Shown in pieces: positions 21,903 through 30,864 of a DNA stretch of 40,646 bases. The position numbers and the translations under genes were made by a program. This DNA comes from Clostridia bacterium (lineage in GTDB: Bacteria > Bacillota > Clostridia > Oscillospirales > CAG-272), in assembly GCA_017508405.1 (NCBI GenBank), contig JAFVYY010000089.1:1-40646 (forward strand), given 5' to 3'. The notes beneath the pieces were generated by a model. The model made no database searches. It was not told the origin of the DNA and worked only from the letters and a program-made list of their open reading frames with translations. Position 1 is the first letter of the stretch; each line of letters opens with the position of its first letter.

Positions 21903-22345
21903 TTTAAAATTTCACTATCCATTACTATGGTAACAGGTCCGTCATTTAGCAGATCAACCTTCATATCCGCACCGAAAATTCCCTTTTCAGTAGGAACAAG
22001 TGTTGATATATAATTACAAAAATATTCGTAAAGACGGTTTGCCTCGTCAGGCTTTGCTCCGCTCATATAATCGGGTCTGTTGCCTTTTTTATAATTTGCC
22101 ATAAGCGTAAAATTAGAAATAACGAGCACGCTGCCGTAAACATCCTTTACGCTTAAATTCATTTTTCCGTTTTCGTCGGAAAATATTCTTAATTTACTTA
22201 TTTTATCGGCAAGAAGTGTTGCATCCCTTTCCGTATCCCCATCCTTTACACCGAGCAAAATAAGTAATCCTTTATCTATTTTTCCGCAAACAAGCTCATC
22301 AACCGTAACGCTTGCACGGCTTACCCTTTGAAGTACTGCTATCAT
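21899..22345 (-). CDS. dtd: D-aminoacyl-tRNA deacylase
   Basis: This 148-residue protein has MIAVLQRVSRASVTVDE at the start, LADKISKLRIFSDENGKMNL in the middle and the two active-site signatures SNFTLMANYKKGNRPDY (the family usually has SQFTL at the first position) and NDGPVTIVMDS near the C-terminus. It removes D-amino acids (and glycine from tRNA-Ala) mischarged on tRNA. The Gln to Asn change in SQFTL is a small oddity. Overlaps of 4 bp with rel and hemZ show tight coupling; rel–dtd adjacency is common in Firmicutes. Confidence 0.95.
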   Translation of the reverse strand: MIAVLQRVSRASVTVDELVCGKIDKGLLILLGVKDGDTERDATLLADKISKLRIFSDENGKMNLSVKDVYGSVLVISNFTLMANYKKGNRPDYMSGAKPDEANRLYEYFCNYISTLVPTEKGIFGADMKVDLLNDGPVTIVMDSEILK

Positions 22346-24558
22346 GTCGATGCTCCTATCACTCTTGTAACTCTTATAACGTCCTTGATATTTCTTAATC
22401 TTGATATTATAGAGTTAAAATGCTCTATGTTTTTACAAGAAATCGTCATATTGATAATAGATGCACCATCAACGTTTTTAGTATTGATAGATACGATATC
22501 TACCTTCATTTCTGCAAGAGCAACAGAAATATCCGCAAGAATGGAAATTCTGTTAGTTACAAATATCTGTATTGCAGACTCATATGTGGATACGGTATTT
22601 CCTGAGGGAATATCCCATTCTGCCTTTACGAATCTGTCTGCGTTATCTTCATTTGCGAATGCGGAGCTTATATTCGGGCAATCCGCCTTGTGAATCGAAA
22701 TTCCGTATCCCTTTGTAATGAAACCGATTATAACCTCACCGGGCAAAGGATTACAGCATTTTGCAAATTTAACTGCGCATCCTTCTTCTCCGTCAACGAT
22801 AACTCCACTGTTGGATTTACGTTTTTTGAATGCCGATTGAGGTGTAGGCTCTATTACGCTAATTTCCTTTGGAGCTTCCTTTTTATAATTCTTTTCGTAT
22901 TCGTCAGTAAGCTTCGATTCGACCTTTGTATAAGAAATTCCACCGTAGCCGAGAGCGTTGTACAGATCGTTTGCATCAACCATACCGATACGTTTAGCAA
23001 CGGTTAAAACGATTTCCTCCCTCTCGGAGTCCGTGCACGCCATACGCTTACGATTGAACATTTTTTCAATCTCATTTTTACCAACAGCAATATTCTCCTG
23101 ACGCTTTTCTTTCTTGAACCACTGTCTTATCTTATTTCTTGCTTCACTTGTTTTTACAATATTGAGCCAGTCTCTGCTCGGGCCCTTAGAGGAGTTAGAG
23201 GTAATGACCTCTACAATATCTCCGTTCTTGGGTTGGGAATCAATAGGAGCTATTCTGCCGTTTATCTTAGCGCCTATCATCTTATTTCCTACGCCCGTAT
23301 GAATCGAGTACGCAAAGTCAATAAGCGTCGCTCCGAGAGGTAATGCAATTACGTCGCCCTTAGGAGTAAATACAAACGTCTCGTCGTGGAAGATATCTAT
23401 TTTGAATGCATGTAAAAATTCATCAGGATCTCTTGTATCCGTTTCCGTATCGATAAGCTTTGATATCCAATCGAGCTTTTTATCAATATCAACAGAAGAT
23501 TTTTCTCCGCTTTTATACTTCCAGTGGGCGGCAATACCGTACTCAGCCACATGGTCCATATCTCTTGTTCTTATCTGGACCTCAAAGGGAATACCGTCCT
23601 TACCGATTACAGTTGTGTGAAGTGACTGATACATATTGGGCTTTGGAGTGGATATATAATCCTTAAATCTACCCGGAACTGACTTATACATTTCGTGAAT
23701 AAGACCAAGAACCGTATAGCACTCAAGCTCAGTATCAACGATTATACGGAGTGCATAAAAGTCATATATCTCATCAAAGCTCTTGTTCTGATTATACATT
23801 TTACGGTAAACGCTGTATACGGTTTTTACTCTGCCCTTGAGCTTATGCTTTATATCGATAGCTTCAAGTCTGCTGGAAACGTGATTTGTTATATTTTCGA
23901 TAAAATTAACGTTCTTTCCGAATTTATCATCAATATTCGCCTTAATCTCCTGATATCCAATGGGGTCAAGGTACATAAGGGCGTAATTTTCAAGCTCCTG
24001 CTTTATTCTCTGCATACCTAAGCGGTGAGCAAGGGGCGCATAAACATGCATAGTCTCAAGAGCGGTAGCTCTTCTCTTTGCATCCTTCTTTACGTAAAGA
24101 GTACGCATATTATGCATTCTGTCACAGAGCTTGATAAATATAACTCTTATATCTCTGGACATTGCAAGAAGCATTTTACGGATATTTTCAATATGTGTTT
24201 CCTCTTTGTCCTCTACATTAATGGATTTGATCTTTGTAACACCGTCTACAAATAGCGCTACGTCATCTCCAAAAAGCTTTCTTACCTCATCAAGGTTTGT
24301 TTTATCAGGACAGTCCTCCACCGTATCATGAAGAAGAGCTGCACAAACAGAATCCGTATCCAAACCGAGAGAAACAACACTCTCGGCAACTGCTATAGGA
24401 TGGCTTATATAAGGCTCTCCGCTTTGACGGAGCTGTCCCTTATGCATTTCATCAGCGTAAAGAAAGGCCTTTTTTATTTTTTCAAGGTCGTACTTTTTAT
24501 TACTGTTTTCAAGCAGTTCAATAAGCTGCTCAATAGGTCTTAATTCCTCCGCTAGCAT
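22342..24558 (-). CDS. rel: Bifunctional (p)ppGpp synthetase/hydrolase (Rel)
   Basis: This 738-residue long RSH enzyme makes and degrades the stringent-response alarmone. The HD hydrolase domain has H53 and H77-D78 (LLHDTVED). The synthetase domain carries RGRVK-type KGRVKTVYSVYRKM, YDFYALRIIV and PKPNMYQSLHTTV (about 305–317). A TGS domain starts at about 392 (ETFVFTPKGDVIALPLGAT), a Cys motif has C601-C602 and C627, and a C-terminal ACT domain lies from about 660. Both hydrolase and synthetase residues appear intact. It lies 10 bp after recJ and overlaps dtd by 4 bp. Confidence 0.97.
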   Translation of the reverse strand: MLAEELRPIEQLIELLENSNKKYDLEKIKKAFLYADEMHKGQLRQSGEPYISHPIAVAESVVSLGLDTDSVCAALLHDTVEDCPDKTNLDEVRKLFGDDVALFVDGVTKIKSINVEDKEETHIENIRKMLLAMSRDIRVIFIKLCDRMHNMRTLYVKKDAKRRATALETMHVYAPLAHRLGMQRIKQELENYALMYLDPIGYQEIKANIDDKFGKNVNFIENITNHVSSRLEAIDIKHKLKGRVKTVYSVYRKMYNQNKSFDEIYDFYALRIIVDTELECYTVLGLIHEMYKSVPGRFKDYISTPKPNMYQSLHTTVIGKDGIPFEVQIRTRDMDHVAEYGIAAHWKYKSGEKSSVDIDKKLDWISKLIDTETDTRDPDEFLHAFKIDIFHDETFVFTPKGDVIALPLGATLIDFAYSIHTGVGNKMIGAKINGRIAPIDSQPKNGDIVEVITSNSSKGPSRDWLNIVKTSEARNKIRQWFKKEKRQENIAVGKNEIEKMFNRKRMACTDSEREEIVLTVAKRIGMVDANDLYNALGYGGISYTKVESKLTDEYEKNYKKEAPKEISVIEPTPQSAFKKRKSNSGVIVDGEEGCAVKFAKCCNPLPGEVIIGFITKGYGISIHKADCPNISSAFANEDNADRFVKAEWDIPSGNTVSTYESAIQIFVTNRISILADISVALAEMKVDIVSINTKNVDGASIINMTISCKNIEHFNSIISRLRNIKDVIRVTRVIGAST

Positions 24559-24568
24559 GGGGTCTCCT

Positions 24569-26737
24569 TTATTTTACTGAGTATAATGTTTTAAGCCTTT
24601 TCAAAATATTGGATTTATCAAGGCTGGTTTTGGTTTTTGTATAGGTTATGCGATATTTAAAGCTATATTCGTCTATTTCTTCAATAAATGCAATATTAAG
24701 CTCAAGAAATACGTTTATGACAAGCTTAACCTTAGCGTATGACATAGACTCAGCGCCTCTTTTACAGTTCAACGCCTTAAGAAGTCTTAGATATGTATAC
24801 TCACTTATTCCCTCTCTTGCGGATTTAAGGAGGAAATTATATACCTTGGCAAAATCCTCACGGTCAGGTATCATTTCCTTCGGATCTCCTGCAAAGCTAC
24901 CCGATTTAACCTCTTCAAACTCCCTTTCCCCATTTTCCTGTATCAAAAGAGAGCTTTCGGAAAGCCTTATATCCTTAACGTTAAGCTGTACTGTGCGCAT
25001 ATTCATAAATTCGTTGATTTCAAGATTAAAGGCAATATCAATTTCATCGCCTATCTCATATCCAAACTCTTCAGACGAAACGCAGAACTGCATAGCGGTA
25101 AATCTGATTCCGTTTTTGGAAAGAATCAACTTTAAGTGTCTGTTCATACCAACGGGAACTATATCCTCGATAACCATATTCTTCATTGCGAATACGGGAA
25201 CAAGGTTTGATACTCCGTATGGCTCGAGAAGGGTGATTTCGGTAGCAAGCTCCTTTGATACGTCCCTTTCACCGAGTATGCAATCAATATCAAGAGCTCC
25301 TACAGGTTCTTCCCCGTTAAATGACGCTCTTGCATATTCCGTCATTCTTCTTTGAAGCTCCTTTAAATTCTTTCTCTTTACGCTGAGTCCGGCAGCAAGC
25401 TCATGTCCACCGAATTTTTCAAGAATATCTGAGCATGAGGATAATGCATTTACAAGATTCATTCCTCTGATGCTTCGTCCGGAGCCCTTACCGATAGCCT
25501 CATCATCATAAGGATTTTCATTACCCTCAAACGAAATAAGAATTGACGGTAACGAATATTTTTCCGTAACTCTTGATGAAACGATTCCTATAACACCGTG
25601 ATTCCATTCCGTATTATCAAGAACGATCACTCCACCGTGATCATATCCGTTCTTCTCTATGCTCTCAAAGGCTTCATCCGCTATTCTGTTCTCCTCAAGC
25701 TGTCTGTCCTTGTTAATATCGCAGAGCTGGATAGCATATTTTTCCGCATCGGCGTGATTCTTTGAAAGAAATAACTCTACAGCTAAGGATGCATCGCAAA
25801 TTCTACCTGCAGCATTAATTCTCGGTGCGATAGTAAATCCGACAAACCCTGATGATATCTTCTTTTTGGTTTTGGACTTTTGGGGCTTAGTATCATTTGT
25901 GCGACACAAATTTATAAGTGTTGACAAACCGATTTTATCCGTATCCTCAACCATTGAAAGACCGTAGGATATAATAAGTCTGTTTTCATCTGTAACGGGC
26001 ATTACGTCGGCAATTGTACCGATAGCGGTAAGGTCTGCGTATTTTTTTGCAATTCTTCTTACGCAGGAGGTAAGATCTTCCCCTGTTCTTAACGTTTCAA
26101 GGGCGCAAAGAAGCTTAAAAACTACTCCTACGCCTGCAAGACTCTGAAACGGATATGTTGAATCCTTTCTTTTCGGGTTTATAACCGCAATTGCGGACGG
26201 AAGCTCCGATGGACACTCGTGATGATCCGTAATAACCGTATCAATTCCATATTCTTTGGCTAATTCTATTTCCTTATGCGCGGTAACACCAGTATCTACG
26301 GTAACAATAAGACGCGTACCGTTTTCAGCAAGCTTTTTTACAGCCTGCTCTGATACTCCGTAGCCCTCTCCCTTTCGGTTGGGAATATAGTAATCAATAT
26401 CTGCAGAAATACTCTCAAGATATAAGTATAATATGCTGACAGACGTAACACCGTCAACGTCATAATCTCCGTACACGGAAATTCTTTCTTTTTTCTCAAC
26501 TGCCTCAAGTATTCGCATCGCACCCTTTTCCATATCGTTCATAAGAAAAGGATCGTGCAATATCTCCGTGCTTTTACCGAGGAAGGCAGTAACATCTCTT
26601 ACCGTTTTATATCCTCTGTTCAAAAGAAGGGTGGCAAGAATTTTGCTTATTCCCATGCTGTCTGAAATTTGTGTAGCTTCTTTTGAGGCTGCATTTTCAG
26701 ACCTTATATTCCAAATTTTTTTGTTTTTGTAATTCAT
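24569..26737 (-). CDS. recJ: Single-stranded-DNA-specific exonuclease RecJ
   Basis: This 722-residue DHH phosphoesterase has motif I GDYDVDGVTS at 90–99, IVTVDTGVTA at 144–153, DHH at 171–173 with ITDHHECP, and RINAAGR (DHHA1 entry) around 310, followed by GVIGIVSSRVTEKY and the GKGSGRSIRG..GGHELAAGL block. It degrades single-stranded DNA 5'→3' in repair and recombination. The C-terminal 150 residues beyond the OB-like region match long Firmicute RecJ. It starts 4 bp after the COG2509 gene. Confidence 0.95.
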   Translation of the reverse strand: MNYKNKKIWNIRSENAASKEATQISDSMGISKILATLLLNRGYKTVRDVTAFLGKSTEILHDPFLMNDMEKGAMRILEAVEKKERISVYGDYDVDGVTSVSILYLYLESISADIDYYIPNRKGEGYGVSEQAVKKLAENGTRLIVTVDTGVTAHKEIELAKEYGIDTVITDHHECPSELPSAIAVINPKRKDSTYPFQSLAGVGVVFKLLCALETLRTGEDLTSCVRRIAKKYADLTAIGTIADVMPVTDENRLIISYGLSMVEDTDKIGLSTLINLCRTNDTKPQKSKTKKKISSGFVGFTIAPRINAAGRICDASLAVELFLSKNHADAEKYAIQLCDINKDRQLEENRIADEAFESIEKNGYDHGGVIVLDNTEWNHGVIGIVSSRVTEKYSLPSILISFEGNENPYDDEAIGKGSGRSIRGMNLVNALSSCSDILEKFGGHELAAGLSVKRKNLKELQRRMTEYARASFNGEEPVGALDIDCILGERDVSKELATEITLLEPYGVSNLVPVFAMKNMVIEDIVPVGMNRHLKLILSKNGIRFTAMQFCVSSEEFGYEIGDEIDIAFNLEINEFMNMRTVQLNVKDIRLSESSLLIQENGEREFEEVKSGSFAGDPKEMIPDREDFAKVYNFLLKSAREGISEYTYLRLLKALNCKRGAESMSYAKVKLVINVFLELNIAFIEEIDEYSFKYRITYTKTKTSLDKSNILKRLKTLYSVK

Positions 26738-26741
26738 AACC

Positions 26742-28316
26742 TCATTTATTTAAAATTGCTAAAGCAACGTTTATACCGTCAACTGCAGCGCTCATAATGC
26801 CTCCTGCATATCCTGCACCTTCACCGCAAGGATATACGGTAGGATTCATAAACGCATTGTAAAGCCGCTGATCTCTCATTATTCTCAAGGGTGCAGACGT
26901 ACGTGTTTCCACTCCCGTAATCGGCACATAGCTTGAATTAAAGCCTTTGATTTTTTTGCCAAACTCATTAAATCCGATTTTTAGATAGTCACATACGAAT
27001 TTAGGCAAAACGGTGTTAATATCACACACCTTGACCTTACCGTCCATATACGACGGTTTGATTCTTGTAGGCTCGGTCACAGCCTTACATTCATAAAAAT
27101 CTCCCAATGTCTGCACAGGTGCAGAATAATCTGAACCGGCAGCCAAAAACGCATTTCTTTCAAGCATGCGTTGAAATTCAATAGCAAGCGCAGGGTCGTT
27201 GCCATAATCATCCTTATCGACCTGCACGCAGATAGCCGAGTTTGAGTTTCTGCCGTTTCTCGCATAAACGCTCATACCGTTAACTACTACTCCGCCCTCC
27301 TCGCTGGTGGCGGCCACAACCTCTCCTCCGGGACACATACAGAAGGAATAAACACCCTTTCCGTCCTTACGGTATGATACGTTATAATCTGCGGCTCCCA
27401 AGCGCTTGTCCTCTGCATATCTTCCGTACATCGCCTCATTTATATCTGTCTGCAAGTGCTCAACTCTAACACCTACAGAGAACGCCTTCGGCTCAACTGC
27501 AAATCCCTTGCCCATAAGATACTTGTAAGTATCTCTTGCGCTATGCCCTATTGCAAGAATGATATCAGAGTACAAAATATCACCTTTTGCAGTATGGGCA
27601 ATTCCATTATCAAACGAATCAAGCCTTGCGTTATAGATAACTCTTCCGCCAAGAGCAATGATTTCACTTTCTATGCTTTTCACCACGTTTCGAAGCTTAT
27701 CCGTACCGATATGAGGCTTTGCCTTGTACATGATATCCTCGGGCGCACCATGCTCACAAAGAGTCTTCAATACAAAGGAGCATTTACTGTCGTTTATCCT
27801 TGTAGTAAGCTTACCGTCAGAAAAGGTACCCGCCCCACCTGCACCGAACTGAATATTCGAATCGGTATTTAGACGTCCGTTAGCATAAAATCCTTCAACA
27901 TCCTTAACTCTCGTATCTATATCGGATCCTCTTTCAATTACCGTAGGCTTATAACCTGCGCGCGCAAGAATAAGAGCGCAAAACATTCCGGCAGGGCCGA
28001 AGCCCACAACAAGGGGTGGTACAGAAGGAGCCTTGCCGCATTTAATTTCAAAGCTGTCCTCGGTAAAAATCTTTATTCCCTTAGTCAAAAGATAATCACT
28101 ATCAATACTTGCTTTTTTTGATTCTGCCTCAGCACAAACCGTACATACGATTTTTATATCGTCTTTTTTGCGGGCATCGACAGACCTTTTGAAAATATGC
28201 ATATCTCCGACAATTGAAAAGGTGCGTGTATTACTTATACGCACCTTTGCTATTTCGAAAATATCTTCATCAGTCGCATCAAGATTAACCTTGATTTGTT
28301 CAATGAGCAATATCAT
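26742..28316 (-). CDS. COG2509-type FAD-dependent dehydrogenase
   Basis: This 524-residue flavoprotein has a roughly 95-residue N-terminal domain and then the FAD-binding motif VVGFGPAGMFCALILARAG (G105-F-G-P-A-G). The segment NIQFGAGGAGTFSDGKLTTR is diagnostic of this family of uncharacterised FAD enzymes, as are GHSARDTYKYL, CMCPGGEVV and YPCGEGAGYAGGIMSAAVDG at the end. The reaction is unknown; it is widespread in Clostridia. It overlaps cdaR by 4 bp and leads into recJ. Confidence 0.9.
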   Translation of the reverse strand: MILLIEQIKVNLDATDEDIFEIAKVRISNTRTFSIVGDMHIFKRSVDARKKDDIKIVCTVCAEAESKKASIDSDYLLTKGIKIFTEDSFEIKCGKAPSVPPLVVGFGPAGMFCALILARAGYKPTVIERGSDIDTRVKDVEGFYANGRLNTDSNIQFGAGGAGTFSDGKLTTRINDSKCSFVLKTLCEHGAPEDIMYKAKPHIGTDKLRNVVKSIESEIIALGGRVIYNARLDSFDNGIAHTAKGDILYSDIILAIGHSARDTYKYLMGKGFAVEPKAFSVGVRVEHLQTDINEAMYGRYAEDKRLGAADYNVSYRKDGKGVYSFCMCPGGEVVAATSEEGGVVVNGMSVYARNGRNSNSAICVQVDKDDYGNDPALAIEFQRMLERNAFLAAGSDYSAPVQTLGDFYECKAVTEPTRIKPSYMDGKVKVCDINTVLPKFVCDYLKIGFNEFGKKIKGFNSSYVPITGVETRTSAPLRIMRDQRLYNAFMNPTVYPCGEGAGYAGGIMSAAVDGINVALAILNK

Positions 28317-28753
28317 TTTGCACTCACCTTAACTGTAACCGTATCGACAGACGGAATAACTTCAACGTCTGCAGCCTCAACTTCAACAAAGCATTTTATA
28401 CCAACTTTGTATTTTCCGGTTCCGATGATTTCCTTTTTCAAAATCACAATTTTAATATCGGATTTGCTGATTTCGGTGATGTTAAGGTTAGTTCCTTTTA
28501 TCACGACGTCAACCTCATCCAAAACCTCTACGTTGTAATCAGCGTTCTCGCATATAATATCAACGTCTCTGTACTCCCTTTCATGCTCCGTAGGATCGGT
28601 ATACATAACGTATGCCCAAATGCCCACAGCTACAAAAATACAAATTACAAGGGCAATGATATTACCTCTTCTGCTCTTTTTAGGAGTATCCTGCTCTATG
28701 GCGTTAAGAACACCGGCAGTATCTATTTCAGTAGTTCTTGAAAACTTATCCAT
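28313..28753 (-). CDS. cdaR: CdaR-like single-YbbR-domain regulator of CdaA
   Basis: This 146-residue protein has a cytosolic N-terminus (1–30), one transmembrane helix (about 31–50) and one extracytoplasmic YbbR-like domain (REYRDVDI, VEVLDEVDVVIKG, ISKSDIKIVI, VDTVTVKVSA). CdaR proteins control the diadenylate cyclase CdaA and usually carry three or four YbbR repeats over 300–480 residues, so this one is a short form. It follows cdaA by 9 bp with SD AAGGAG. The glmM gene that usually comes next is replaced by the COG2509 gene. Confidence 0.85.
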   Translation of the reverse strand: MDKFSRTTEIDTAGVLNAIEQDTPKKSRRGNIIALVICIFVAVGIWAYVMYTDPTEHEREYRDVDIICENADYNVEVLDEVDVVIKGTNLNITEISKSDIKIVILKKEIIGTGKYKVGIKCFVEVEAADVEVIPSVDTVTVKVSAK

Positions 28754-28762
28754 TACGTCTCC

Positions 28763-29608
28763 TTATTTGTGCTTCATTCTGATGCGTACGCCGTTCTTGC
28801 TCTTTGCCTGTGAGGAATTGTGTACAAGATATTCCTCAAGCTTCTTCTTCATGGTAGCTCTTGTGAAGTTCCTGTAAATATGTCCCTCATGAGCAATGGA
28901 AACAATACCCGTTTCCTCCGAAACCACAACGGCAATACAGTCGCTGTTTTCACTCGCTCCGATGGCAGCTCTGTGTCTTGTGCCTAAATCCTTAATAATA
29001 TCAGAGTTTATAGACAGTGGGAGCAAGCATCCTGCTGAATAAATTCTGTTATCACGTATAATCACCGCTCCGTCATGCAAGGGAGCCTTATCGTAGAATA
29101 TGTTTCTCAAAAGATAAGAGCTGACCTGCGCATTGATAACCGTACCCGTAAGGATAAGGTCGCCAAGCTTTGTATTTCTTTCAAACACGATAAGAGCGCC
29201 TGTTTTGGACTTGGCAAGCTCAAAGGTTGCGTTTGAGATCTCATCTATCATCGCAATTGTCTGCGTGCTGTTCTTTTCTCCAATAACCTTAATACCCTTA
29301 AGAGAATTATCACCTAACTTTTCAAGACCTGAACGGATCTCGGGCTGGAAAATAACAACGAGAAGAACGAGACCTACATCAATTGCATGGGAAAGAATAT
29401 ACTGCATTGCGCGAAGCGATAAAATTTCGCAAAGAATGAGCAAAATAAAGATAAAGCCTACACCTATTGCAAGCTTACCCGCTCTTCTTTCCTTCATGAA
29501 GAGGTAAATAACAAAAAGTACGCCTGAGAGACAAAGTATATCAATAATGTCAAAGACAGATATCAGCTTAAACATTGAAAAGAAATGAACTATATAATTC
29601 CAAATCAT
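28763..29608 (-). CDS. cdaA: Diadenylate cyclase CdaA
   Basis: This 281-residue membrane enzyme converts two ATP to c-di-AMP, the osmotic and cell-wall second messenger. Three N-terminal transmembrane helices (about 15–40, 46–65 and 72–90) precede the DAC domain with the catalytic DGA motif (PLHDGAVI, about 179–181) and RHR (LGTRHRAAIG, about 211–213). The ATG at 29608 (MIWNYIVHFF) is preferred; an in-frame TTG at 29620 abuts the only SD-like GGGAG and would be too close. It is the first gene of a long collinear run. Confidence 0.96.
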   Translation of the reverse strand: MIWNYIVHFFSMFKLISVFDIIDILCLSGVLFVIYLFMKERRAGKLAIGVGFIFILLILCEILSLRAMQYILSHAIDVGLVLLVVIFQPEIRSGLEKLGDNSLKGIKVIGEKNSTQTIAMIDEISNATFELAKSKTGALIVFERNTKLGDLILTGTVINAQVSSYLLRNIFYDKAPLHDGAVIIRDNRIYSAGCLLPLSINSDIIKDLGTRHRAAIGASENSDCIAVVVSEETGIVSIAHEGHIYRNFTRATMKKKLEEYLVHNSSQAKSKNGVRIRMKHK

Positions 29609-29698
29609 TTTTACAGTCAACTCCCGTTCTAATCAGTTTCGTATATAAAATGCGTAAGAAACGCCTGAGCGTATGCAAATATATTATATTATACAAAA

Positions 29699-29727
29699 AT
29701 TATATCATAGCTTTTCTGCTTTGACAA
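29699..29727 (-). promoter_or_regulatory. Promoter of the cdaA–rel–spoVB gene run
   Basis: Minus strand TTGTCA (29722–29727), 17-nt spacer ending TGA, TATAAT (29699–29704). The leader to the cdaA ATG is about 85 nt, with no clear riboswitch fold. Confidence 0.75.
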
Positions 29728-29781
29728 GAGATTTACCGAACTTTTTTAATTAAAGTAACCCTTTTTTTGCAAAAAAAGAAA

Positions 29782-29806
29782 AAAATCGCTCATCAAGAGC
29801 GATTTT
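29782..29806 (-). terminator. Terminator of the GME-fold-like gene
   Basis: AAAATCGCTC (29782–29791) and GAGCGATTTT (29797–29806) form a 10-bp stem with a 5-nt loop; on minus the T-run continues (TTTCTTTTTTT). Confidence 0.9.
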
Positions 29807-29810
29807 ACAG

Positions 29811-30509
29811 TTAAAAAATAAGCTTTGCTCCGCCAAAATCAACCACATCCCCCGACAAAATTGATATGATAGACATTTCAAGAGCGTCTACGTGAGCCTT
29901 TATTTTACTATAATCAAGCAAGGTTTCCGCATTTCCGAAAACGAAAATTTTACCGTCACACACAAGACCGGCTCCGCCGATAAAGCCTGTATTATATCCC
30001 GGTAGTTTTATGTTTTGCTCTCTGATAAAAGTAACCTTAATTCCGCAACTTTCCAATGCATTTTTTACAGATACATCGGCAGTTACGGCATTTTGACCGT
30101 CGAGGGCAAGAGTTGTACATGCGGTATAACCTTGATTTACGTTTATAAGCTCATATCCCTTTTCTATAGCGATGGCCTTAAGCTCCGTAGACAAAAAATC
30201 AATTTTTCCAAATATTCTTTTATCCATAACAAGAGCGTTAAGACCAATATCATGGGGATATTGGGATGATACGGGCGGCGTACATTTTATAACCTTATAC
30301 CCATTTTTCTCCGCTATATCAAATATTTCCTTATTATCCCAATAGTAATCCTCATAGCAAAAAATATTTTCTTCTATTATATTTATAAGCATATCGGCAT
30401 GGGATGAAACCGGTAAATCAAGTTTTTTATACGGTCTAAGAGGACAAACCTCAATTCCCGTAGCTTCTGTAAAGCCTTTACAAGCTTCTATATTTAAAAA
30501 AGCCTTCAT
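29811..30509 (-). CDS. DUF6873-like protein, putative GME (guanidino-group-modifying) fold
   Basis: This 232-residue soluble protein has SSHADM at 35–40, SQYPHDIGLNALV at about 82–94, NQGYTACTTLAL with C131 at 125–136, and PGYNTGFIGGAGLV near 160–173. This pattern (His-Ala-Asp early, repeated 'N..L/G' blades) fits my memory of the DUF6873 GME-fold family, related in fold to arginine deiminase-type enzymes. Catalytic assignment is uncertain, and the arrangement differs from true deiminases. It sits alone between rpmB and cdaA, with SD GAGG, a TATAAT at about 30524–30529 in the rpmB tail, and its own terminator. Confidence 0.6.
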   Translation of the reverse strand: MKAFLNIEACKGFTEATGIEVCPLRPYKKLDLPVSSHADMLINIIEENIFCYEDYYWDNKEIFDIAEKNGYKVIKCTPPVSSQYPHDIGLNALVMDKRIFGKIDFLSTELKAIAIEKGYELINVNQGYTACTTLALDGQNAVTADVSVKNALESCGIKVTFIREQNIKLPGYNTGFIGGAGLVCDGKIFVFGNAETLLDYSKIKAHVDALEMSIISILSGDVVDFGGAKLIF

Positions 30510-30539
30510 ATAACCTCACAAATCTATTATAAAGTGAAA

Positions 30540-30564
30540 AAAAGACCGCAGAATACGGTCTTTT
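30540..30564 (-). terminator. Terminator of rpmB
   Basis: AAAAGACCG (30540–30548) pairs with CGGTCTTTT (30556–30564); on minus a run of T follows (TTTTTTTCAC). Confidence 0.9.
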
Positions 30565-30579
30565 GATTTCATTAATCAG

Positions 30580-30765
30580 TTAGGCACGAGTTACCTTGCC
30601 GGAACGAAGGCAACGGGAGCATACATAAACTGTCTTGTTTGAACCTTCAACAACAGCCTTAACTCTTCTGATGTTGGGCTTCCAAGTTCTGTTGGTCTTA
30701 CGGTTAGAGTGGGAAACGTTGTGTCCAAAAACTACGCCCTTACCGCATACATCACATTTAGCCAT
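30580..30765 (-). CDS. rpmB: Ribosomal protein bL28
   Basis: This 61-residue protein reads [38 protein letters not shown] and [14 protein letters not shown]. It has the zinc-binding 'C+' set C4, C7, C49 and C52. It is a structural protein of the 50S subunit. The SD is GGAGG 8–9 nt upstream. It stands alone with its own promoter and terminator, as is usual for rpmB in Firmicutes. Confidence 0.98.
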   Translation of the reverse strand: MAKCDVCGKGVVFGHNVSHSNRKTNRTWKPNIRRVKAVVEGSNKTVYVCSRCLRSGKVTRA

Positions 30766-30818
30766 TTTTTACACCTCCATTAGAGTAGAAAATTAACCTA
30801 CTAAAATTCACGCTTGCT

Positions 30819-30847
30819 ATTATAACACAGTATTTTTTCAATTGCAA
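30819..30847 (-). promoter_or_regulatory. Promoter of rpmB
   Basis: Minus strand TTGCAA (30842–30847), 17-nt spacer ending TGT, TATAAT (30819–30824), giving a leader of about 45 nt. Confidence 0.75.
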
Positions 30848-30864
30848 TAGCAAAATCGAATTTT

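Noticed and set aside
24648-25355. 235-codon open frame antisense to recJ
   Set aside because: It lies wholly opposite conserved recJ sequence, has no SD, and its composition is that of a shadow frame.
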